Under the pieces are notes generated by a model. That model was not told where the DNA came from and did no database searches. It saw only the letters and a list, made by a program, of their open reading frames with translations. From positions 39,796,296-39,860,295 of the forward strand of contig CM034548.1 in the NCBI GenBank assembly GCA_020055645.1: DNA of 64,000 nt. The letters run 5' to 3'. Source of the DNA: Tomocerus qinae (Eukaryota > Arthropoda > Collembola > Entomobryomorpha > Tomoceridae). A program made the translations under genes and the position numbers. The stretch's first letter is position 1. Each line of letters begins with the position of its first letter. This document shows positions 53,925 through 64,000 of this stretch, piece after piece.

Positions 53925-56900
53925 GTAGACTTTTTAGATTGTAGTAAAATCAATTGTTGCGTCATCGAGGATTTTGCATCTGAAAAGCTTTTTGTGAACT
54001 AAAAGTGTGAAATTACATTTTGCGTACCTATATCGTAGAATCTGGCGATTGTAAAATGGTGTAGCAAGTATAAATCTCTAGCACTACGAATTGGACATGT
54101 TCTGTCGTTATTACACAAACAGAAGATTATTCATCTCGGAGCGATTATGTGTAGTAATTACAAATTCGTGCCTCCGTCTGTAGTTCACCTTTTTTGCATT
54201 ATTACGTAGTTAGATGAATTACTTTACATTAAAAGCCCATCTCTACTTATATTCATTTTCGTTATCATCAATGTTTTATATGGAATCCTGACTTTTTACG
54301 CTTTCCTTCCTTAACGCACAATTGCTTAATGTTCTTTCGTATTATAAAGTGCATTGTACTGAATTTACAAGTCAAAGCACAGGCCAATAGTGCAATTTCA
54401 CGACAATATTATGCCCCTATAAATACTATACTACTGTTTAACTGCAAAGCATTACATATTTTAATTTCTTCTGATTGTGATCCAGTACATTGTACTAAGC
54501 TTGAATAATAAATTTCAGTTTATAATGCGCTATAGCGTATAGAAGATACTTATGCATTTTTTCACAACCTGTTAGTATGTGCAGGTGCATAATATACAAA
54601 ATAGACACAACCATGACATATCTTTCAAAGTATTTGCATATCATTATAATTCATAATACCTACAAATATCTATATTACACTAGTAAACTGGATTTGAGTG
54701 CATGAACCAAGCAAGCACTTTACTTGTGTAAAAAATAATAAAACCTTTGGGAGCCACAAGATGTATTTCTTAGGCTGGTATGCAAATACATTGTTTTGTT
54801 AGTGACTTGTAACAATCACTCATGACGTGAATTATCTTGTAGAAACCTTAACTTCATTATCCTTACCTTACGACATTGTGAATTAAGTGCGATTCTTGAT
54901 TCTTGGTGTGAGACATCATTTAACTTATTTTGTTTACCCTTGTGCCTTGGAAAGTGATGTTGTTTTAATTTGACAAAACAAATGCACAATGAAAGTATAT
55001 TTATTATTTTATTGCCGTATTTTTACATGATTCTAACAGTGTAATTATGGTAGCAATATTTTTTTAATTGGGAATATTGTTCCACTGTCCCAGATTAAGA
55101 GAGAAATCTTCTGTCATCCTGTTTTTTAAAATAGAAACGCATTTACATGATTGTTTTTCTGAAAGTTGGTTGAATGAGCGTATTTGAGGAGGATTCATTT
55201 AGGGAATGTAGATCAGTTGGACGTGCAGTATTGAATATTTACATGAGGTAGACTAGAGCATCAGACTACACCTACTACGGACATATTATTATTATAGAGG
55301 AGTTTGCATGGTTAAGACAGCAGTTACATTTAATTGTGAGAATTGCGGGATATGCTTTTCAACTCGTCGCCGGTCAAGTGTGTGATGAGCCCTTAATAGT
55401 TAATACGAGAGGAATAACGAACACGCTAATCGAACATAACCTACCTAACCTAGTTGTAATCTCGATGAACTCAGCTACGATACGGACTACATCTCATCTC
55501 GTTAAGTTCATTTGTCTGTCTCTCTATTTATTTGTGGCCATTTATTCCACTAAGCCAAACGAGTTATCGTTCATTGTAGTTAATTGCTCTAGCTAACTTA
55601 CTATTATCCGACGACACTCGTTTCCTTGTTTTACCTGCTCCTGCCAAAGAGATAGGACTAAAAAAATATTCAGGCACTACCTACCTATTTACTCTACTTT
55701 TTAATTGTTAACCGCTAAATTATTAGCAACTACATACCCAAATAAATGATAAAAACATTTCTGCTTTGATAACGATTCATGCAGTATTTTATAGGGAGTT
55801 GATACATTCTATATCGAGATGCATGCTCTTACTTACTGTACATAGTAGATATATTATTATGGTGTGAAATATGTAACATTATGTAGGATGTATGCTCTAT
55901 GAATGAGTGATTGCGAGAATTCTGTATAGAGAATTGTGATATGGAAGCATGAGAGTGTAATAATGCATTTAATGCATCGTGAATTATAATTATAGTTTTT
56001 GAACGGGAATGCGAACCTATAAAAGTAAATGAGCCGCGAAACAATATTCTTTAATAATTAAAAACAAATTTATTATTAAAATTGCGTACAAAAGTTCCAG
56101 CATCATCATCGCAAAGACAAACGATCAGTTTAATGACTTTATAATATTTGTTGAGTGTCTTACAATTAATTATAATATACGGTAATGCATGAGTTATTTT
56201 AGAATTGAATGCAACGTTAAATTTCATCATTTCCTGGATTTCTTTCTAATGCTACGTACCTATTCAATTAAATTCAAATCGATGGAGTCCATTAAGGCAT
56301 ATAACTTTAATAAGAATCATACTACGTAGTTACAATGTAAAAACAAATACATACAATTAAGACTAACAAAAATTAGAGTTAGGGTTTGAAACAACGAGAC
56401 ATAACCGGTTCAATATGACCTGTTTACATTTGGTATTTAAAAAAACTGCGATTAAGAAATTCAGGTTATTAATGAATCTTAATCAACAGGAATCGATTGA
56501 CTACTGATATTCTGCACTGAGTTGGTTGATTAAGCTAAGTTATGTTAGGTATACACGTTAATGTAGTATACACCATAATTTACACAGCTTACGATACGAC
56601 ATTTAAACTTACGATTAGGAATCTGTTGAAAACGCCTCACTATAGTACACAGGAGCTGGAGTTATCTTTATTGTTGTACATAGGAGTGCATATTAAATAA
56701 AATAATCTGATGGATGTTAGTAGTGGAGTGTACTAATTAACTAAAGTACATAGTATGTACGTAGTAGAGTACGTATAACAATGTTGACTGGACTGGAGAA
56801 AATGAGTTATTGTGAGAAACTTTATCTTGTCAAGTAAAAAATTAAGAATATATAACACATTGGCAGAATAAACGAGATAAGTGCCTAATGCTTCGTCCGT

Positions 56901-59301
56901 TTACAGTTAAACTAATATCCTTATTCTACTTGTCGCAGTAAAAAATTAACATAAAAATTAATTACTTTTGTTCTTATTAATAGTAAAGCTAGATACACAT
57001 TTGGCTGTGTTTACTTTAGTAACATTTTCATCGACACAGAGCAGGAGCCCGAATTTCATTTACTAGTACATAACTTTCTGTAATTTTAATATAATATTAT
57101 GATGATGCAAATATTATGCCAACTTACTTTTTTACTCGACTCTATTCGTCACGAAAACTTTTGCTTTTCATTTACGTTTGTAGTATACGCTTACGTTGTT
57201 TCCTTACCCATTCACAATACTTAACAAACAACTCTGTGAACGAGTCGTAAAATGGAAATTTTGCTTGTATTCATCCCTGCCCACATTTATGTACTGCACT
57301 CAAGTCTATGTACTTTATGTGCAGTTATTTGGCTCTACACTACCTATACACGAAATTCAATGAGAGTCTCTCTTCTGTCCTAGTAAATTTCTTTCGTATA
57401 GAGATACCGACAGACTCACAAGCATAGAAATGCAGGTAAACACTTTGGAAATACATTCAGAGAGCCCATATAGTAATATTGTACAATGTACAATATAAAA
57501 ACAATGATGAATGTCTATTAGTCACTTTTATATTGTCTCATTGTTTGTTTGTTTACATTTCAGCGGAAAAAAATGTCAAATAGATATTGGTAAACTACAC
57601 TTTGAAAGTATTCGTGTTTTTCTCAATGTACTTTTCAAGTGATGTTTATTGTATCTAAAACCCTTAACATTGTTATATATATGCACAGGGATTGTGTTAT
57701 TCCTTGTAAATTAGATAAATTCCCATGTTTATCTCAAGATGGATAGTTAATAGCAGCATTTGAATTATATCTGAAGACACAATCTGCATTATCTCGCAGT
57801 GTGTATTTCTCTTTGGACAAACACGTTGGACATAGGAGAATGGAGTATCTGATGGGAGCAAGATTTACATTTTACTCGTCAATAAAGGTGATAACAACCT
57901 AAGAATTATTTAATCTATCTAGTGTTTAGTTTACACTAGTTTACATCAACTAGTAACTGCTATACAAGCCTACAAAACAGTGAAATGGGGATTGTACATG
58001 TTAGAATAGGAGAGAACACACCTTCGTTCGGACAAATCATGTCCTTATAAGACAACAACAGTTGTATGTGTGACAACAATTGCAGTTTTATAAGTGGGTT
58101 GAGTTCAGTTCACTTGAATAAGTTTAATAAGTGATAAGTTGTTCTCTGGGTAATGATAATGATTATGTAATTAGGTATTGATAAGCTAGATACGTATGTT
58201 TATTATCCTCATTTGCATTTAGTCGTTCTTCTCCTCCTCGCTGTGCAATGCATACAACCCACACGCAAGAATGTCAACTACGGTGACACAGACAAAAGTC
58301 CAGTTTTGTCATATTGGCTATAGGTACGCTGATCTCCTGTTCTACCTGGCCATATAGCAAATAGGAAGTCAATTAAGTCGAAGGATTGATATTTTACGAC
58401 ACGACATCACTACTACTACAATAAGATTCCTACTACAGACATGTCACTGACTAAACAAACGTAAAAGTTTCTTGCTAGTTTCCCTACTACAGAATGCAAT
58501 AAAGATAATCGTATACAAATGTCGCTGAGACATAACCAAACAGACCTGTCTTTTATTTTCTTTGGAGTTAAGTATGAGTAAACTACCGGCTCGACTCACT
58601 CGGCCACACTTGACTTGAGATAGTATTGACAGGCTGCACGTCCCATAGTAATACATGATGTAAGGTAAGCAAAGGACAGGTCAAAGAATCGGACGTGTAA
58701 CGCTAGGATATTTTAGTGTAGCAGGCCGATTAACATTTGCGTATACACGTAATAAAATATTAGTAGCCCAACCTGCCCACAGAAACTTGTCTTCAATTTT
58801 TTAGCACTCAAAGGTAGAGTCATGTCATCATGATATACGAATGGTCGACACTACGAACGTGTATAGGTATAGGTTGTCGCTTAAAATTCGAACGAGGTGA
58901 AAAGTAGGTTGGTTGGGCTTCCTATTGCAATGCCTGGTAAATCCTCTATTACATAACACATCGGTTCTCGTTTGCTTTGTAGGACTTTATGTCTGTGTAC
59001 ACATCCTTGCTTCTAGGTATACAATAATTGTGGGATTGCGTCACTCGCGGATGCATTACTAATACATAGATAATGTGTGTCATATTCATATCGTTCTCCT
59101 ATCATATCTTAAAAGCCTACTTTGATGATTGTGTCTAATAGTAGTGAATGGGCGGCAAATGCCACTCTTCGACTCTCCAAAATCCCTATTACACAGCCTT
59201 ATATGCGTCTGTGTAGCAAGTAAGCAAAACACGTACAGAAACAAATTAAATGGCAGGCAGGAAGGAAAACAGGTACTTTTTGGACTTCCAAAAAGTTAAA
59301 A

Positions 59302-59316
59302 TACGTACGTACGTAC
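59302..59316. repeat. (TACG)n microsatellite
   Basis: Nearly four units of the self-complementary tetranucleotide TACG. Confidence 0.8.
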
Positions 59317-59873
59317 AAAATAATATAGATGCCCATACATATAGTATTGGGTGAATAATAGTAGTATTTGTTTACGTATAATATAAAAAGTATGATTATG
59401 TAGTCAGGTAGGTAATAATAATAATATATTATAGAAACTTATTGTGAGATGGTTTGACATGGAATGGAACAAGAGACTTGTCATGTCAGGCAGTCAGCAT
59501 TCGCCGGCAGCCAACAACAACGCCAAATTCAATCAGATGCATTACATGATCTGCTCGAATTCTGTACTACTAATATCTGTCTGCTCTGCTCTCTCGTTTT
59601 TAAGGATATCGTATCAGGGGCATATTTATGTGTGCAGTTTGAATGTAATTAAGAGTTATGTATGTTGGTGTCGATATACGTTGCTCATGTTAGTCCGCAC
59701 CAAATGTTTAATTGAATTTCAATTACTACTACTGCACTGCTCTGTCTTGATGCTCTACTAGTTGTCTGTAGCTGTAGATTTCTAATCAGGCATTCTCAAT
59801 CTACCTGTACTGTACGAACTACATTATAATATAAGTATTTATATAATATGTATGTATATATGTATGTTATATT

Positions 59874-59890
59874 TAGGTAGGTAGGTAGGT
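59874..59890. repeat. (TAGG)n microsatellite
   Basis: Four tandem TAGG units plus a trailing T, directly after a TATG-rich stretch. Confidence 0.8.
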
Positions 59891-60261
59891 GCATTACTAA
59901 CAGTATGTGATTTACTATTTGCTAGTAACTATAATATTAATATTATGTATCCAAGGAATAGCATTGTGGATTTGGACTGAAATAAAACAACAGATATTAG
60001 AACGTAATATCCTGAAGGTACTCTAACTTGAGAAATACGATAGCTTAGTTTTCCTGCCCTAATAAATGAGTTGTCATATAACTGCGCATTTACGGGCAGG
60101 ATCAGAGGACAAGACAGGTCAGGTCATAGCAGAGCAGGATACCAGACATAAATTCAATTAATTGCACAATGACCGAGCGGAGGCACAGCCTCCTTAGAGC
60201 CTACATAATAATAATATAACCTGTTGCAGAGAACTTCATTTATCTGTGCTGATGAGAAGAG

Positions 60262-60282
60262 TAATAATAATAATAATAATAA
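60262..60282. repeat. (TAA)n microsatellite
   Basis: Seven TAA units, in the 3' flank of the gene ending at 60506. Confidence 0.85.
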
Positions 60283-60505
60283 ACGTCTGTACTTTTTTGC
60301 TTCGCATGCTCTGACCGTCCCTATCCTCTTTAGTTCTCGTATTTCCATCACTCACATATTAAAATGACACATGGTACAAATAAAATCAAACTGCACTGCC
60401 CTAGTAGAGTGCGGACAATAAAAAACAGAGCAGGAGGAAACAAACGACTTACTATACACATCTGTCATTATTTGGGTAGCTATACGACTAAAAGAGAAGG
60501 CATCC

Positions 60506-61573
60506 TCAAAATGTGGCCATCATGGGATCACTTTCTCGACTAAGGGCGTGGTGGACGGGCACAGCGTCCGACGAGCTCTGCAACTTGTCCAGGATATTCT
60601 TTGGTTGTCTGTTACTCGCGCTGCTCAGTTGTCTCGGCTCACTCAGCGTCTCGTGGTTGTGCGAGAAAGAGCGGGTCGGTGGGTTGATGTCGGCGAAGTC
60701 TCTGAAGTTGGAGAAGAAGTCTCCTCCCGGGGCACGATAGCCCTGCGGGGAGGAATGCCCGTTGTGGTGGTAGTAGCCATCGTCATCATCATGTGGGTGA
60801 TGGTAGCTGTTCCCGCCATGGTACCCATCGTCGTCATCCCCGTAGTAAGTCCCTCCTCGGACTACTTCGAAGTTACCCGACCCTAAGAGATTTGTATCTT
60901 GATAGCGGTCGTGGCTTTCGGCGGAGTAGACATTGCTCGGGCCACGATTTGGTGCGGGTGCGGTGTATTTAGGTCCGAATTGCGGGTGGTAGCGGGAAGG
61001 AGCTCGGTTGGCTGCGGGTCCAGGGAAGAGTGGAGGTCTTCCGGCGGGACCGCCACCGAAGGGATTCCCTAGTCCCCCGAGGTAGGGTGCAGATGCGGGG
61101 AAGGAGGGGAAGAAGCGTTGTTCCCCGCCGTCCGTGTCCTGGAAAGTGACATTGGGTGTGGAGTGGGCGGGGGCATCTTCCTCCTCCGCCTCCTTTTTGT
61201 ACCTGTCGAAGAGGATGAAGGGCGAAGAGATTTCCCAGAAGGATTCCTGCTCAGAGCCATCAGCCTTCAAGTCGTCCACAGCCTCCGGCCCCTTCCCAAT
61301 CGATTTTTGTTGCTCTTGCACTTGCTGATCAGCTTTGGCTCCTTGCTTCACCAGTTTCGCTTTGGCCAGTGCCAACTCTGAGGCACTTGCTTTGCTCTTT
61401 GACTTTGTGAGCAAGGCAACTTTCTTTTCCGGTTCAGCTGAGGGAGAGTTGTCGAGATGACTCACTTCGTCTTCTGATGTCGAGCGACGGTATCTGTTGT
61501 ATCTGTTGTAGTGGTTAGTGCTCGATGGCAGAAATGAAGGACCACCTCCGAATCCACTGAACTGACCTGCTTC
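60506..61573 (-). CDS. Terminal exon of the unidentified gene (355 codons plus stop)
   Basis: By far the longest open frame in the window and markedly richer in G+C than its surroundings, which supports real coding. It opens EAGQFSGFGGGPSFLPSS after a TTGTAG acceptor, contains an NRYNRYRRS basic motif that could be a furin-like cleavage site, a charged Ala/Lys stretch, one SPFILFDRY block, a Gly/Pro-rich segment, and two Asp-run/His-run repeats. It ends ESDPMMATF and TGA. No membrane segment is visible. Confidence 0.8.
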   Translation of the reverse strand, partial: EAGQFSGFGGGPSFLPSSTNHYNRYNRYRRSTSEDEVSHLDNSPSAEPEKKVALLTKSKSKASASELALAKAKLVKQGAKADQQVQEQQKSIGKGPEAVDDLKADGSEQESFWEISSPFILFDRYKKEAEEEDAPAHSTPNVTFQDTDGGEQRFFPSFPASAPYLGGLGNPFGGGPAGRPPLFPGPAANRAPSRYHPQFGPKYTAPAPNRGPSNVYSAESHDRYQDTNLLGSGNFEVVRGGTYYGDDDDGYHGGNSYHHPHDDDDGYYHHNGHSSPQGYRAPGGDFFSNFRDFADINPPTRSFSHNHETLSEPRQLSSASNRQPKNILDKLQSSSDAVPVHHALSRESDPMMATF

Positions 61574-62707
61574 CTACAAGTTTACAAATTAAATACATTT
61601 ACTCACATTCCAACGATATTTCGTCTCAAAGTCATTTTCGTTAATTTGTTAGTGGTTAGGTAAGCAATACTAAAAAATAGCCACGTATAGCTACAACAAT
61701 AAATAATTCATTACATTGTCTTTACACTTTACAAATAATACAAGAACGCAGACCGTTCCCCCATTGTTTCGTATCAATACCAAAGCAATTAGGATTTAGC
61801 ATTCGTGGTCCCTGTCTCTACTCCACGCCACAACCAACTCTATACAGTCTTTGATTCAGCCTTTAGCATTTCATAAAATATACCAAAATGCACATTTCTA
61901 CAGTTAATTGAAGTATATATGTGTCTACATGCATTAAGTAATACTAATTATTATTAAGCTTTCCTTACAAGAAGCACAGCCAATGTACAAGCAAGCCAAG
62001 TGAATTTTATTTCTAAACTGCCGACTCTACGGCACATTATCTAGCAATTAACACGGTCATTTTGTTCTGCCCAGTGCTCACATATACTAAATCCTTTCTT
62101 TGCAGCCACATTGTTATATTTATTACGTACTTTCAAGTAACCTAGCATAATAATTATGGTATCAAGACGCATGTATAACAACATTGCACAGTTCGTCTGT
62201 GGCGAACAAATTCCCTTTACATTGAACACAGCTCTTTCTTCACTCTTGTAATTAAGATCCACAATAATAAAAGCTTGTGATCTAATGCCCACACATTTAT
62301 TGCAGTGCCCCACATCACATTTCATTGTCAGTCTCACCGTCAAAGTCTGTCAGTCATAGTCACAATATTATAATAATAAAATGAAAAAGATATCTTTATG
62401 CAATGATAACTATAAATAATTAGCAAATGTAGCATGAGATTTGCAATTTTCTTATGGTACAAATACTCACGCCGAGATAGAGATAAACACTATCGCTGTG
62501 TAAATCTGTCTGAATAGTTACAACTGTGAGTCCCATTATAAATCTTCCTTTGACACAAAAAGAATCGGGTAAAGCAGATAAAGTTAAGAGTAGCACGGGT
62601 GATCTATTTTTCATAATGGGTAAAAGTGTAACTTGGAAGTTGAGACCCAGGCAGATCTCTATATTAGTGTGATATGGCTTGCCTTCGATACGCTGACCGT
62701 GCAAATG
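60506..62707 (-). CDS. 3' part of an unidentified gene: two Cys-containing beta-rich exons plus a long Pro/Gly/Asp/His-rich tail
   Basis: Exons 62471-62707, 62131-62346 and 60506-61573 are each a multiple of three and bounded by good sites (ATTTAG...GTGAGT; CTGACAG...AAA|GTACGT; TTGTAG...stop), so all join in phase 0. That gives 506 residues in this part. The first two exons read as beta-strand-rich extracellular-like protein with Cys in EICLGL, DSFCVKG, KCDVGHCNKCVG and ICSPQTNC. The last exon is Ser/Lys/Ala-rich, then has FWEISSPFILFDRYKKEAEE, a Gly/Pro/Phe segment, and tracts such as YYGDDDDGYHGG and HHPHDDDDGYYHH. The family is not recognised. A secreted matrix or cuticle-type protein is an inference from composition only. 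The 5' end and signal peptide are missing; an internal MKNRSPVLLLTLSALPDSFC resembles a signal sequence but sits mid-exon. Confidence 0.6.
62131..62346 (-). CDS. Internal exon of the unidentified gene
   Basis: Begins TLTVRLTMKCDVGHCNKCVG, continues IIVDLNYKSEERAVFNVKG and NCAMLLYMRLDT, and ends GYLK. Five cysteines in 72 residues suggest a disulfide-bonded domain. The acceptor is GACTGACAG and the donor is AAA|GTACGT, both phase 0. Confidence 0.55.
62471..62707 (-). CDS. Internal exon of the unidentified gene
   Basis: Begins HLHGQRIEGKPYHTNIEICL, then NFQVTLLPIMKNRSPVLLLT, ALPDSFCVKGRF and SDSVYLYLG. The pattern of alternating hydrophobics suggests beta strands. The acceptor is AAATTTAG and the donor is GGC|GTGAGT, phase 0. 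The preceding exon was not found. Confidence 0.55.
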
Positions 62708-64000
62708 CTAAATTTTCATTTCAATCGCACTATTAAACATGGCCATTTAAGCCAACAAGCGGCATTTGGTTTAGTTCAGACAGATTTAATTCTCCAATCT
62801 TAAGACCCATGCACAAATACTAGTAAATTCCTACTACATAATATATAATTTAGAAACTGTAACTGTATCAGTATGTAAGTCTAACAATATGTATAGTAGA
62901 TACATGTACTAGACACAAATAATATTATTATCCTACTGTCCAAAGGTACATAAAGAATAGATAGCAGATCTAGTATGCATTAATGTCTATCTAGGAATGT
63001 TGAATGAGACTACAGACACATTTACAAGCAAAATGTGAATAGTCTCTAATAAAAAGTTTATTATAGAAAAATATAGGGAGCTATAGTGTTACTTGCTTAC
63101 TGACTTACTGACTGTAGGGAGCTCAAATGATTCTCAGAGAATAAGTAAAACTAGAGTTACTCTAGAAAAGATAGTAAATATAGTAAAGTTATCGCTAAAT
63201 CAGTAAATGGTTGGCAAACAGACATAAAAAATAGTAGAGCTACTTGTTCTATCTACCTTTAACAGTAAACTTTTTGTGTATCAGTGCATTGCATTCGCAT
63301 TCGTACGGATAATGCATTTGAGTAGGTATTTACATTTACACACACATTCAACTCTGTCTGTTCATACCAGTAACAACCCAGCACTGAAATGTCCATAATA
63401 AGAACTAATATCTCTAGCAACTGTAAGAAATGTCTCGTTGTTGTTCTTAGATGCTTTCACACGTTCTGCAGTAAAGCACAACTTTGCTTTGTCACTCACA
63501 ATAAAAAATTACCCTTAGCGATTAAATTAAATTGCCATTTATATTCCACTCTTGCGGACCAATAAAAACTGGTGAATAACGTATAGCAGTATATACTAAC
63601 CAACTATCAACTATTCTGTCTCTAAACCTTAGTTTTATAGCTATAGTTAGACACTCACATAGTCTAAGATAAGTATCTACTCCATATTTAAATGGCATAT
63701 AAATATTTCTTATTTCACTATTAGCTACCTAGTTATGAACTTGCTAAAGACAACAATATTAACAATGAAAGGCACGGAACATTCAAATCTGAGTAACAAA
63801 AGTTACAGGGTTTCTAGAAGTATCTCTCTTGTCATTTTCTAACGTGTATTTTATATGTTTTCTGAAAAGAACTGCAAAAAATGGTAAATATTTAAGTTCC
63901 AAAATGGAATTTTGATTTTCATTAAAAGTATTTGTTATCCCTTTACAAAATATTTCAAGAGAATTATTATTGCACCTAAAATATTGTTCAGAATGTCAAA
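62708..64000. other. AT-rich, upstream of the partial gene
   Basis: No further exon of the gene could be supported here; candidate donors at about 63108 and 63655 have stops in every useful frame. It is probably intron, with the 5' part of the gene beyond the window. Confidence 0.4.

Larger units (their letters stand above)
41349..60505. other. About 19 kb without a supportable gene
   Basis: AT-rich DNA with scattered microsatellites, a palindrome (42061-42077) and a GC-richer repeat-like patch (42440-42670). Open frames are few, short and of chance composition. Stretches near 55330-55600, 58200-58680 and 59440-59760 are less AT-rich; the first contains CCTACCTAACCTAG-type text often seen in arthropod 5' regions. 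None shows a chain of phase-matched exons. Short exons of an unrecognised gene could be missed. Confidence 0.45.

Noticed and set aside
55336..55596. 86-codon plus-strand frame in a less AT-rich island
   Set aside because: It has no motif and no phase-matched neighbour. The island has 5'-region-like text (CCTACCTAACCTAG) and is more likely non-coding.
60513..61381. Plus-strand and alternative minus-strand frames over the long terminal exon
   Set aside because: They are shadows of the real minus-strand frame, kept open by its high G+C content.

Overview
This is an AT-rich animal nuclear genome window. Genes are split by GT-AG introns, intergenic space is long and full of short microsatellites, and there is no prokaryotic-style gene packing. 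Compact introns of about 70-300 bp sit beside one of about 12.5 kb. Protein similarity of the two recognisable genes and motifs such as CCTAACCTAA in putative 5' regions fit an arthropod, but the sequence does not settle the taxon. Most long open frames here are chance frames; the real genes are made of 90-400 bp exons that I rebuilt by hand from splice sites, phase and family conservation.

Three multi-exon genes are supported, all on the minus strand. (1) 8593-29930: a complete ceramide glucosyltransferase (UGCG / glucosylceramide synthase) gene of nine coding exons and 399 codons. Every exon phase matches, and the D1, D2, D3 and RxxRW motifs are intact. Its first intron is about 12.5 kb. 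(2) 37647-39091: a complete compact gene of six coding exons and 340 codons for an SDS3/SUDS3-type subunit of the SIN3-HDAC corepressor complex. (3) 60506-62707: the 3' part of a gene I cannot name. Two cysteine-containing beta-rich exons are joined in phase to a long last exon encoding a low-complexity Pro/Gly/Asp/His-rich tail; its 5' end was not found and may lie beyond the window.

The rest is mostly gene-free. 1-8.5 kb holds one weak candidate exon. Intron 1 of UGCG contains a decayed coding-like stretch (24.5-25.1 kb). 30.6-37.1 kb carries members of a dispersed non-coding repeat family and a GC-rich hairpin element. 41.1-41.35 kb is a foldback (MITE-like) element with arms of roughly 120 bp. 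The roughly 19 kb from 41.4 to 60.5 kb has no gene I can support. The genes are functionally unrelated (sphingolipid synthesis, chromatin repression, an apparent secreted or structural protein), as expected for animal gene order. I found no tRNA, rRNA, CRISPR or operon-like system, and no convincing novel multi-gene system.
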